11,090 nt of DNA from UBA6136 sp039795615 (GTDB taxonomy: Bacteria; Pseudomonadota; Gammaproteobacteria; Methylococcales; Methylococcaceae), in NCBI GenBank assembly GCA_039795615.1, contig JBDKLO010000027.1, forward strand, positions 1 through 11,090. Direction: 5' to 3'. A model generated the notes under the pieces. The model did not search any database. It saw nothing but the letters and a program-made list of their open reading frames with translations, and was not told where the DNA came from. Position numbers and translations under genes: made by a program. This document shows, in pieces, positions 1-5,807 of the stretch; the first letter of the stretch is position 1; every line of letters begins with the position of its first letter.

Positions 1-1
1 A

Positions 2-103
2 AAGGTTAAGCAGACGTTTGATGCGCCGAGCAATGATGTGGTGTTTGAAAACCCGCCAAGGTCCGCCGTTGCCACTATCCGGCCGCTCAAAATCAAAGGC
101 TAG
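2..103 (+). CDS. Possible 3' end of a rightward gene, cut by the left edge
   Basis: The reading frame beginning at base 2 is open for 33 codons and ends at TAG (101-103), three bases before the yicC stop codon on the other strand. A tail-to-tail gene pair here would resemble the other tight convergent junctions in this window. The predicted tail is hydrophilic and ends in Leu-Lys-Ile-Lys-Gly. I do not recognise a family in so short a piece. The opposite strand is also open across most of this stretch but has no ATG start, so a downstream partner of yicC starting here is less likely. No clear terminator is visible, only a 4-bp stem around the two stops (97-108). Confidence 0.3.
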   Translation, partial: KVKQTFDAPSNDVVFENPPRSAVATIRPLKIKG

Positions 104-106
104 CGC

Positions 107-994
107 CTATTCAATATTCTGGACCTGCTCCTTAATCTGCTCGATCAGGACCTTGATGTCGACCGAGCATCGCGTCATCTCGGCGTCTTGGGATTTTGAT
201 CCTAGGGTATTGGCTTCTCGGTTCAATTCCTGGGTCAAAAAATCGAGGCGTCGGCCTATCGGTTCGTGGCTTTTCAGTGACCGCGTCATTTCAACCAGAT
301 GGAGTCCGAGGCGGTCTAGCTCCTCCGCGACATCGAGTTTTTGGGCATAGAAAAGGATTTCCTGCTCGAGCCGATCCTGGTCGACGTCCTGAGAGAGCTC
401 CTCAACTTTTTTGCTCAGGCGCTCTCTGAGGAGTTGCATAACTTGCGGCATGCGTTGTCTAGCTACTTGAACCTCATGTTCGATCAATTGGCAGCGTTGC
501 GCGATCAATTTGGCAATCGCTTCACCCTCAATCTTTCTGGAGGTTACGAGGTCTTCGAGGGTGAGTTCTAAAAGGGCGATCAGGTGTTGATTCAACGCAT
601 CGCGATCCATTTCAGCCTCGATGACGACTCCAGGCCATTTCAGAAGATCCAGAGAGGAGGGGGCTGAAAGGGGCAGGCCCTCAAGGTTATGAATTTCCTG
701 GAGACTGCCCGTCAGCGCCTTTAAGACCTCGAGATTGATGGTTAATCCCGAGCCTGTCTCGCCGACACGTTTTACTGTGAGGGTGGCGTCAACACGACCC
801 CGGCGAATCTTTTTCGTGATGATGGATCTGATTTCAGTGTCAAGTGATCGAAGCCATTCAGGGAGCCTGACGGAGGCATCGAGGAACCGATTATTGACGC
901 TTTTCAACTCCCAAATGATTTCCCAGTCTGTCCATTTGATTTTGCGGGTCGCAAAACCGGTCATGCTGTGGGTGGCATAGGAGGCTTGGGGCAT
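107..994 (-). CDS. yicC: YicC family endoribonuclease
   Basis: This is a 295-residue protein of the YicC/YloC family, whose members are metal-dependent endoribonucleases; E. coli YicC has been linked to small-RNA turnover. The N-terminal family signature Ser-Met-Thr-Gly-Phe-Ala lies at residues 10-15, followed by the Glu-Leu-Lys-Ser-Val-Asn-Asn-Arg-Phe segment near residue 30. The C-terminal DUF1732 region carries the RRLDFLTQELNREANTLGSK block near residue 248, and the protein ends in a Val-Leu-Ile-Glu-Gln motif and EQVQNIE, nearly as in E. coli YicC. Length is normal. The chosen ATG gives about eight extra N-terminal residues compared with E. coli and has a GAGAG about seven bases upstream. 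The Nudix gene on the other side is divergent. In many proteobacteria gmk lies close to yicC, but the piece visible downstream does not look like a gmk start. Confidence 0.95.
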   Translation of the reverse strand: MPQASYATHSMTGFATRKIKWTDWEIIWELKSVNNRFLDASVRLPEWLRSLDTEIRSIITKKIRRGRVDATLTVKRVGETGSGLTINLEVLKALTGSLQEIHNLEGLPLSAPSSLDLLKWPGVVIEAEMDRDALNQHLIALLELTLEDLVTSRKIEGEAIAKLIAQRCQLIEHEVQVARQRMPQVMQLLRERLSKKVEELSQDVDQDRLEQEILFYAQKLDVAEELDRLGLHLVEMTRSLKSHEPIGRRLDFLTQELNREANTLGSKSQDAEMTRCSVDIKVLIEQIKEQVQNIE

Positions 995-1049
995 GGTGAT
1001 CTCTCGGGGAATGGGGGACAGGAAACCGAAACCAGTTCAGAATAGTGGT

Positions 1050-1595
1050 ATGAAATTTTGCCCTGATTGTAGCGAACCTCTGCGGTTTGAGATTCCAACC
1101 GGTGACGACAGGCACCGCCATGTCTGTGGTGCCTGCGGAACGGTGCACTATCAGAATCCTAAAGTGATTGCAGGCTGTCTTCCGGTGTTGGGTGACAAGG
1201 TCCTCCTCTGTCGACGGGCGATCGAGCCCCGAATGGGTTTCTGGACCCTTCCTGCAGGGTTTATGGAGTTGGGTGAGTCGGTTTGCGAAGCGGCTCGCCG
1301 GGAAGCCTGGGAGGAGGCAAAGGTTGAGGTTCGACTGGATGAGGCCTACACGCTGCTGAGTCTCCCGGGTCTGTCACAGGTCTATGTTTTTTATCTTGCG
1401 ACGATGTTGGCCCCGGAATATGGGGCGGGCACCGAAAGTTTGGAGGTTCGGCTATTTTCTGAGGATGAGATTCCTTGGGAAAGTCTTGCGTTTGAAACGG
1501 TACGCCTCACCCTCAAGTATTACTTTAGTGATCGCCAAGCCGGTCTCTTCCGTTTTCGTGAAGAAGTCCTCTCCATTACGCCCCGCAAAGGCTAG
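1050..1595 (+). CDS. Nudix hydrolase with N-terminal zinc ribbon
   Basis: This protein should hydrolyse a nucleoside diphosphate linked to another moiety; the exact substrate cannot be read from sequence. With the start at 1050 it has 181 residues. A zinc ribbon uses Cys4, Cys7, Cys26 and Cys29, and the Nudix box spans residues 70-92 (Gly70, Glu76, Arg84-Glu85, Glu88-Glu89). The usual final Gly of the box is Lys91; related zinc-ribbon Nudix proteins often vary there, so activity is still expected. The start at 1050 is chosen because the family begins Met-Lys-Phe-Cys, directly at the ribbon. The same frame is open upstream to an ATG at 993, which has a strong GGAGG at 980-984 with eight-base spacing, whereas 1050 has only a weak ribosome site. 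A 200-residue form starting at 993 and overlapping the yicC start by two bases is therefore possible. Confidence 0.9.
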   Translation: MKFCPDCSEPLRFEIPTGDDRHRHVCGACGTVHYQNPKVIAGCLPVLGDKVLLCRRAIEPRMGFWTLPAGFMELGESVCEAARREAWEEAKVEVRLDEAYTLLSLPGLSQVYVFYLATMLAPEYGAGTESLEVRLFSEDEIPWESLAFETVRLTLKYYFSDRQAGLFRFREEVLSITPRKG

Positions 1596-1599
1596 TCAG

Positions 1600-1644
1600 G
1601 CCCTTTGCACTTGAGGAAAGGGCGCCCGCCCCAAGTAACTGGGG
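1600..1644 (+). terminator. Two small hairpins after the Nudix gene, possible weak terminator
   Basis: Two inverted repeats follow the Nudix stop codon. The first pairs GCCCTTT (1600-1606) with AAAGGGC (1617-1623) around a 10-base loop. The second pairs CCCCA (1629-1633) with TGGGG (1640-1644) around a six-base loop and is followed by TTT then GGGGTT. Neither has a proper run of T, so intrinsic termination is uncertain. The rest of the gap to the SH3 gene holds an 8-bp palindrome TGACGTCA (1716-1723) just before the ribosome site and no promoter I can defend. Confidence 0.3.
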
Positions 1645-1733
1645 TTTGGGGTTCTATGCTATAAGTTGCAGCATTAATGAGTTGCCGGGCTACACCCCAC
1701 TCTGCATCTTGAGTGTGACGTCAGGGAGGATCC

Positions 1734-2351
1734 ATGTTCCACATCAATCAGCCTTTCCGCTTCGTCTTGCTCAGCGGTGTGCTCCTGATGGCTCTCGGAT
1801 TTCCATCATTGGCATCAGCAAATCTCTTTGTGACAGCTGGAAAGCCCGTTGATCTTCGAACGGATCTGGGTCCATCCAGCAAAAGTATTCGTATGGTTGA
1901 GGGGGGAAGTGAAGTCGAGGAGATTCGGCGTATGCCGAAAATTGGATTCACCAAGATCAAGTTGACCTCAGGCGAGACTGGATGGGTGCCCTCAGCCCGG
2001 CTTTCAGAGCAGGCGCCAGACCCAGGTCAGCTGATCCTGGCCAGTCAGAACCTTTTGGGGCTGCCACCAAAACAGCTTGAGAAGGAAATTGCTCATACCC
2101 AGACCGAGCTGAACATCGTGAGACAGGCTTCGCTGACTGCGCGGCGGATGCAGGAGGAGAGGGATCAACTCCAGATCACGGCCCATCAGCTTCAAGCGGA
2201 GCTTGAAAAGCTGCGTGAGGAAAAGGCCGCCTTAAATGCAGATCAAAAACAACTTTGGTTTGCCCTGGGCGCTGGTGCCCTCATGAGCGGAATCCTTCTG
2301 GGACTGATTCTCCCCCGGCTGAAGCCGAAGCGCCGAAACGTCTGGGGCTGA
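1734..2351 (+). CDS. Exported SH3-domain protein with coiled coil and C-terminal anchor (YgiM/TIGR04211 type)
   Basis: The 205-residue protein matches the architecture of the YgiM-type 'SH3 domain protein' family. A signal peptide spans residues 1-29, with a likely cut after Ala-Ser-Ala. A bacterial SH3 domain runs about 30-92 and includes the Gly-Trp-Val-Pro motif near residue 83. A charged heptad-rich coiled coil covers about 113-172, and a single membrane helix covers about 174-193. The tail is short and basic (Pro-Lys-Arg-Arg) and ends in Trp-Gly. The SH3 domain should face the periplasm, held on the inner membrane; ligand and exact role are unknown, with peptidoglycan or an envelope partner as the usual guess. 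A strong AGGGAGGA at 1723-1730 supports the start. The stop codon abuts that of the convergent mreB-like gene with no spacer. Confidence 0.88.
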   Translation: MFHINQPFRFVLLSGVLLMALGFPSLASANLFVTAGKPVDLRTDLGPSSKSIRMVEGGSEVEEIRRMPKIGFTKIKLTSGETGWVPSARLSEQAPDPGQLILASQNLLGLPPKQLEKEIAHTQTELNIVRQASLTARRMQEERDQLQITAHQLQAELEKLREEKAALNADQKQLWFALGAGALMSGILLGLILPRLKPKRRNVWG

Positions 2352-2361
2352 TCAGCCCCAG
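2342..2361. repeat. Perfect 20-bp palindrome holding both convergent stop codons
   Basis: CTGGGGCTGATCAGCCCCAG is identical to its reverse complement. Its centre is the boundary between the SH3 stop (TGA, 2349-2351) and the mreB stop (TCA on this strand, 2352-2354). On each strand it reads TGG GGC TGA, so both proteins end in Trp-Gly. In RNA it can fold as an 8-bp GC-rich stem with a GATC loop, in transcripts from either direction. No run of T follows on either side, so it is not a standard intrinsic terminator; it could act as a bidirectional 3'-end structure. Confidence 0.8.
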
Positions 2362-3371
2362 CGCAGGAAGAGCTTGTTGTGATCCTTAAGGTTCTCAATC
2401 ACCTTGCCGGTGCCTCGTGCCACGGCGCTCAGCGGGTCATCGGTGACATGAACATCCAAGCCGGTTTCCTCGCTGATCCTTTGTGCTAGTCCCTTAAGTA
2501 AAGCCCCACCCCCGGTGAGGTGAATGCCGCGTTCGATCAGATCGCTGGTTAGTTCTGCAGGAGTGACCTCCAGAACATTTAAGATGGCCTTTAAGATGGC
2601 GCCGGCCGCAGGTTCGATTGCCATCCGGACCTCCTCAGGCGTGAGGTCGATGGCGCGGGGTTTGCCAATGGTCAAATCCCTGCCGCGGGCAAGAAAATTT
2701 TCGATATCGGGAACCGGCAGAACGGAACCTGCGCGGCACTTGATCTCTTCACCGGTACGATCACCGACCAAAAAGCGTCGCTGAGCCTTGAGATAGCGAA
2801 TAACGCAATCGGTCAGTTCGTCCCCGGCGACCTTGATGGTTTCACCCACCACGATTCCAGAGTTGGAGATGACGGCGACTTGCGTGGTGCCCCCGCCGAT
2901 GTCGACGATCATGTGGCCAGCGGAATCTTTAACGTTTAGTCCCGCTCCAATGGCCGCGGCAATGGGCTGAGACAAAAGGAAGACTTTCCGGGCATCCATG
3001 TCAGCAATCGCGGCGCAGACGGCTCGTTTTTCGACGTCCGTTACGCCATTTGGAAGGCTGATCACTACGTTTCTGGGGATCTTGTGGGGGCCGACGACCA
3101 TTCGAATGAAACGCTTCAGCATCCCGGAGGTCATGTCAAAGTCTGCAATCACGCCATCCCGGATCGGCCGAACGGTACTCAATTCAGGATGGACCTTGCC
3201 CATCATGGCCCGAGATTCAGCCCCCACAGCGATGATGTCCCTTTGAACGTGATCAAAGGTCACGATGGAGGGTTGATTCAGCAGTACGCCTTTTCCCTTT
3301 ACGAATATGAGCGTATTCGCTGTGCCAAGGTCAATTCCAAGATCAATGCGGGGGTAGAAGTAGCTGAACAT
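2352..3371 (-). CDS. MreB-like actin homologue, divergent, catalytic Glu replaced by Gln
   Basis: MreB forms ATP-dependent filaments under the inner membrane that guide cell-wall synthesis. This 339-residue protein has the family landmarks: phosphate-1 motif Ile-Asp-Leu-Gly-Thr-Ala-Asn-Thr (13-20), phosphate-2 motif Asp-Ile-Gly-Gly-Gly-Thr (157-162) and the adenosine motif Leu-Thr-Gly-Gly-Gly-Ala-Leu-Leu (285-292). The N-terminus Met-Phe-Ser-Tyr-Phe-Tyr is aromatic and may touch the membrane. The usual Glu-Glu-Pro before the Ala-Ala-Ala-Ile-Gly segment is Ser134-Gln135-Pro136; Gln135 is 22 residues before Asp157, the same spacing as E143 to D165 in E. coli MreB. The segment usually reading Ile-Lys-His-Glu-Ile-Gly is Ile-Lys-Cys-Arg-Ala-Gly (210-215). 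No mreC or mreD is present, whereas the main mreB usually heads mreBCD. I infer a solitary paralogue, possibly slow or unable to hydrolyse ATP, though a sole diverged MreB is not excluded. I withhold the symbol mreB for that reason. Confidence 0.9.
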   Translation of the reverse strand: MFSYFYPRIDLGIDLGTANTLIFVKGKGVLLNQPSIVTFDHVQRDIIAVGAESRAMMGKVHPELSTVRPIRDGVIADFDMTSGMLKRFIRMVVGPHKIPRNVVISLPNGVTDVEKRAVCAAIADMDARKVFLLSQPIAAAIGAGLNVKDSAGHMIVDIGGGTTQVAVISNSGIVVGETIKVAGDELTDCVIRYLKAQRRFLVGDRTGEEIKCRAGSVLPVPDIENFLARGRDLTIGKPRAIDLTPEEVRMAIEPAAGAILKAILNVLEVTPAELTSDLIERGIHLTGGGALLKGLAQRISEETGLDVHVTDDPLSAVARGTGKVIENLKDHNKLFLRWG

Positions 3372-3509
3372 TCCGTCCGGGGGGGTGCAGTTAAGAGAGA
3401 GAGTTACCCGAACACGCCAAGGTCAGCGTGAAAAAAAGGGCAAGACTAGGATGACCTCATTTTGCACAAGGGAAACCAGTGGTGCAAGGGAGACCGCGTT
3501 GATCTCGGC
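3372..3509. other. Intergenic gap upstream of the mreB-like gene
   Basis: This 138-base gap separates the lipoprotein stop from the mreB-like start, both leftward. It holds a 6-bp inverted repeat, TTGCAC (3462-3467) with GTGCAA (3482-3487), and an A7 run (3431-3437) that reads as T7 on the leftward strand but has no GC-rich stem just before it. A weak leftward promoter, TTGCAC with 17-base spacing to CAAAAT, overlaps the repeat but matches consensus poorly. The mreB-like gene may therefore have its own promoter here, but the sequence does not prove it. The ribosome site before mreB is a modest GGACGGA. Confidence 0.35.
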
Positions 3510-4865
3510 TTAGCGTTGGGTTTCAGCGCAGATTCGACGGTAAATCATCAGGCCACTTAAAACACCTGTAGCGATAATGAAAACCGCGCCTGTCAGGAAC
3601 GCAAGTGCGCGCCAGAGTGCGTAATCAATAATGCGTTGTGCAGACGATTCTGTGAATGCACTTAATTTTTGTAGCTCCGGTGAACCGCTTTCTGTCGCAA
3701 GCTGCCCTAGTAACGCCTGCAGGCTGGATGACATCTTTTCAACTCGCGATGCTGATTCCCCCCAGTCCTTAATGCTGAATGGCGGAGTGTCAGGGTGCTC
3801 ATTTGATTCATTATTCATCTGATCCAGAATGGCGCGATAGGTCACGAGGACATCTCGGGCTGCGTCAGCCATCCTCGAGCCTTCTGAAAAGGTGTGCGCT
3901 GAATCTTTTGCTAATTGATCCAGTCCTTCCTGCTGTTCTTTCAGGTGGGCCATAAAAGCTTCCTGCTCGCGATGAATTATGGCCGGAAGATCGGCTACGG
4001 TCAGGCTGAACCGCTCGCTTGATTTTGAAATGCCTGCGGCACTGTTGACGATGGTTGAAACTTCCGGAAGTCGGCCGGTGCGATATGCCAGCAGTTCCAT
4101 CTGCCATTCCATCAATTGGGGAAGTCGTTGCGTCAAAAAGAGGGTTCGCTCACCGAAAAGCCGGGTTTCGGCAAGCTCCCGGGTCGCAGGGTCAAGCGAT
4201 GCCAAAGGATCCAGATCGAGGAGGCTAAAGACACTGTAGGAACCATCATTCGCGACCGTTTGATGCGCCACTTTCAGAATCTGGTTGACGGTTGAGATAT
4301 TGGCCAACTCACCGATATTGTGTTCGGATGAGGGGTGATTCTTATGCCATCGATCGATGACCTGCTGAAGTTCTTCGATCTGGCGTGGCGTCAAAATCTT
4401 GGCGGCATATTCATCAAGCTCACGATTGCGTTCATCCAGCACCTTGGCCATGGCGCTCGTAGAGTCACCAAATTGAACAGGCCGCCAATATTCATCAATG
4501 CTCATGCGCATTGATTTGGTGTAGATCAGGGTAGAGATAAGGTTGTTCAGCGAGTTGGATCCTGTCACCAGGGCAATCATGTCCGAGCTCAGTCTTACCT
4601 TGGCAAGGACCATGAATTCGCGCTCAACAGGAACGCCATTGTGTTTCAGACTTTCCGTCGCCAATGAAGCAGAAAGAATGAAATTATCGGCAAATCGTAA
4701 GAGCGTCTCCTGAAGGCTGACAGGATCATAGGTTCTATCGTGATCATTGCCGAACTGGATGGACCTGACGGCCACGATAGGGAGTTCGGCTGCTTTCTGG
4801 ATTAACGTGCATCCACTCCATAAGAGAATGAGTGCAATCAAGCCAGCGATGCGAAGGGGTTGCAT
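3510..4865 (-). CDS. Lipoprotein with C-terminal membrane helix, unknown family
   Basis: With the start at 4865 the protein has 451 residues and opens with a lipoprotein signal: basic N-terminus, hydrophobic core and lipobox Leu-Trp-Ser-Gly-Cys with Cys19 as the lipid site. The same frame is open to 5051, but that extension runs into the ypjD gene and would bury the signal. The body is predicted mostly helical and soluble, rich in Glu, Gln and Leu, with helix-prone stretches around 140-175 and 290-350. It lacks motifs I recognise. A hydrophobic segment at about 417-443 forms a second membrane anchor, followed by a basic tail with two Arg. Thr at position +2 after Cys lacks the Asp retention signal, so outer-membrane sorting is conceivable. 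It starts 28 bases after the ypjD stop, so it is probably co-transcribed with ypjD and perhaps with the mreB-like gene. Function unknown; the envelope location is well supported. Confidence 0.8.
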   Translation of the reverse strand: MQPLRIAGLIALILLWSGCTLIQKAAELPIVAVRSIQFGNDHDRTYDPVSLQETLLRFADNFILSASLATESLKHNGVPVEREFMVLAKVRLSSDMIALVTGSNSLNNLISTLIYTKSMRMSIDEYWRPVQFGDSTSAMAKVLDERNRELDEYAAKILTPRQIEELQQVIDRWHKNHPSSEHNIGELANISTVNQILKVAHQTVANDGSYSVFSLLDLDPLASLDPATRELAETRLFGERTLFLTQRLPQLMEWQMELLAYRTGRLPEVSTIVNSAAGISKSSERFSLTVADLPAIIHREQEAFMAHLKEQQEGLDQLAKDSAHTFSEGSRMADAARDVLVTYRAILDQMNNESNEHPDTPPFSIKDWGESASRVEKMSSSLQALLGQLATESGSPELQKLSAFTESSAQRIIDYALWRALAFLTGAVFIIATGVLSGLMIYRRICAETQR

Positions 4866-4893
4866 GGTCTCGATGGGGCCGTAGCGGTGTGAT

Positions 4894-5715
4894 TTAAGCG
4901 CGTTTGAGGATGAGTTCGATGACCAGTTTGCTGCCCAGATAGGCCAGCAGAAGGGTTGCAAAGCCAGCGAGTGTCCAGCGTATGGCGACGATGCCACGCC
5001 ACCCAAATCGAGCTCTCCCGAAGAGCAGCGTGCCAAAGACAAGCCAGGCAATGAGGGCCAGGACGGTCTTGTGAACGAGGTGCTGAGCGAACATATTTTC
5101 GAGAAAGACGAAGCCCGAGGCCAGAGACAGGGTCAAGAACAACAGTCCCGATCCGATCAGGCTGAACATCAGCGATTCCATGCTTTCAAGGGAGGGTAGG
5201 GAGCGAAGGATCCATGCTTTGAAATAACGCCGTCGAAGGCAGGCATCCTGGATCAACAACAGGATGCCCTGAATGGATGCGATGCCAAGGAAACTGAAGG
5301 CGATGAGTGAGCTGAGAACGTGGATGGTCATTCCTGGCGAAGAATGATGTAACGGCCTTAAAGGTTCAGGAAACGCTTCACCTAGTAGAAGGATGATGGC
5401 CGTCAGGGGGAAAGTCACGATGCCGAGCTGTTCGACGGGGCGAAGCGTGGCGGTGATGATGATCAGCAGGTTGGTGATCAACATGACCAACGACATGGCG
5501 TGCAAAAGGCTGAAGTTCAGATTGGCGCCAAAATCACTGGCTTGAAACCAGGTAAACCCATGGAGACCGGTTGCCATCAAGGCGAGGGGGACACAAGTCC
5601 AGCGATGAAGGTTCTGAACTCCGTCACGTGGATCTGCTCTAAGCGATATGAGCCTCACGGCAAACGCAAAAAGATATGCGCCGATAACGTAATTTGTAAG
5701 CGAAACCATAGCCAT
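4894..5715 (-). CDS. ypjD: YpjD/CcsA-like inner membrane cytochrome c assembly family protein
   Basis: This is a polytopic inner membrane protein of 273 residues with about eight hydrophobic segments (roughly 7-24, 39-57, 70-90, 97-113, 130-156, 184-206, 215-233 and 244-269). It resembles YpjD/CorB-associated proteins of the CcsA/CcmC-like superfamily: the block Leu-Pro-Ser-Leu-Glu-Ser-Met-Glu-Ser-Leu near 173, His-Lys-Thr-Val-Leu at 215 and Ile-Arg-Trp-Thr-Leu-Ala-Gly near 245. His132 and His215 in membrane segments could be haem ligands by analogy. The Trp-rich haem motif of true CcsA is not evident, so a direct role in cytochrome c maturation is uncertain. The start at 5715 is set by GGGAG about seven bases upstream and by the family N-terminus; the frame remains open to 5793. 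Divergent placement next to ffh is common in proteobacteria and supports the call. Confidence 0.88.
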   Translation of the reverse strand: MAMVSLTNYVIGAYLFAFAVRLISLRADPRDGVQNLHRWTCVPLALMATGLHGFTWFQASDFGANLNFSLLHAMSLVMLITNLLIIITATLRPVEQLGIVTFPLTAIILLLGEAFPEPLRPLHHSSPGMTIHVLSSLIAFSFLGIASIQGILLLIQDACLRRRYFKAWILRSLPSLESMESLMFSLIGSGLLFLTLSLASGFVFLENMFAQHLVHKTVLALIAWLVFGTLLFGRARFGWRGIVAIRWTLAGFATLLLAYLGSKLVIELILKRA

Positions 5716-5740
5716 TGAATCTCTCCCAGAGCGGCTAGTC

Positions 5741-5749
5741 TGGCATAAT
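5741..5749 (+). promoter_or_regulatory. Candidate extended -10 promoter for ffh
   Basis: TGGCATAAT provides a TGn extension (5741-5743) and a -10 hexamer CATAAT (5744-5749) matching five of six consensus bases. No convincing -35 lies at normal spacing, which fits an extended -10 promoter. The bases after it (GCGCGCC) are GC-rich, a discriminator type often seen at growth-rate or stringently controlled genes. Transcription would start near 5756, giving a leader of about 52 bases before ffh. Confidence 0.45.
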
Positions 5750-5770
5750 GCGCGCCCTAGATGAAGCAAC

Positions 5771-5786
5771 TGCCCACGATTGGGCA
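5771..5786 (+). other. Hairpin in the ffh leader
   Basis: TGCCCA (5771-5776) pairs with TGGGCA (5781-5786) around the loop CGAT, a perfect 6-bp stem with a tetraloop. It ends seven bases before the AAAGG ribosome site (5794-5798) and would lie in the predicted 5' leader. It might influence translation of ffh or just stabilise the leader. Confidence 0.45.
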
Positions 5787-5807
5787 TACCCATAAAGGTA
5801 TTTCCGG

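Noticed and set aside
18..350. Open frame antisense to the end of yicC
   Set aside because: It overlaps strongly supported yicC and has a low-complexity Ser/Arg-rich translation typical of a shadow frame.
1716..1723. TGACGTCA palindrome before the SH3 gene as operator
   Set aside because: Eight bases are likely by chance in a window of this size, and it is not tied to a recognisable promoter.
3425..3440. A7 tract between the lipoprotein and mreB-like genes as terminator
   Set aside because: No GC-rich stem directly precedes the T run on the leftward strand.
4866..5051. A 62-codon upstream extension of the lipoprotein frame
   Set aside because: It overlaps the end of the ypjD-like gene and would place the lipoprotein signal in the middle of the protein; the start at 4865 is far more natural.
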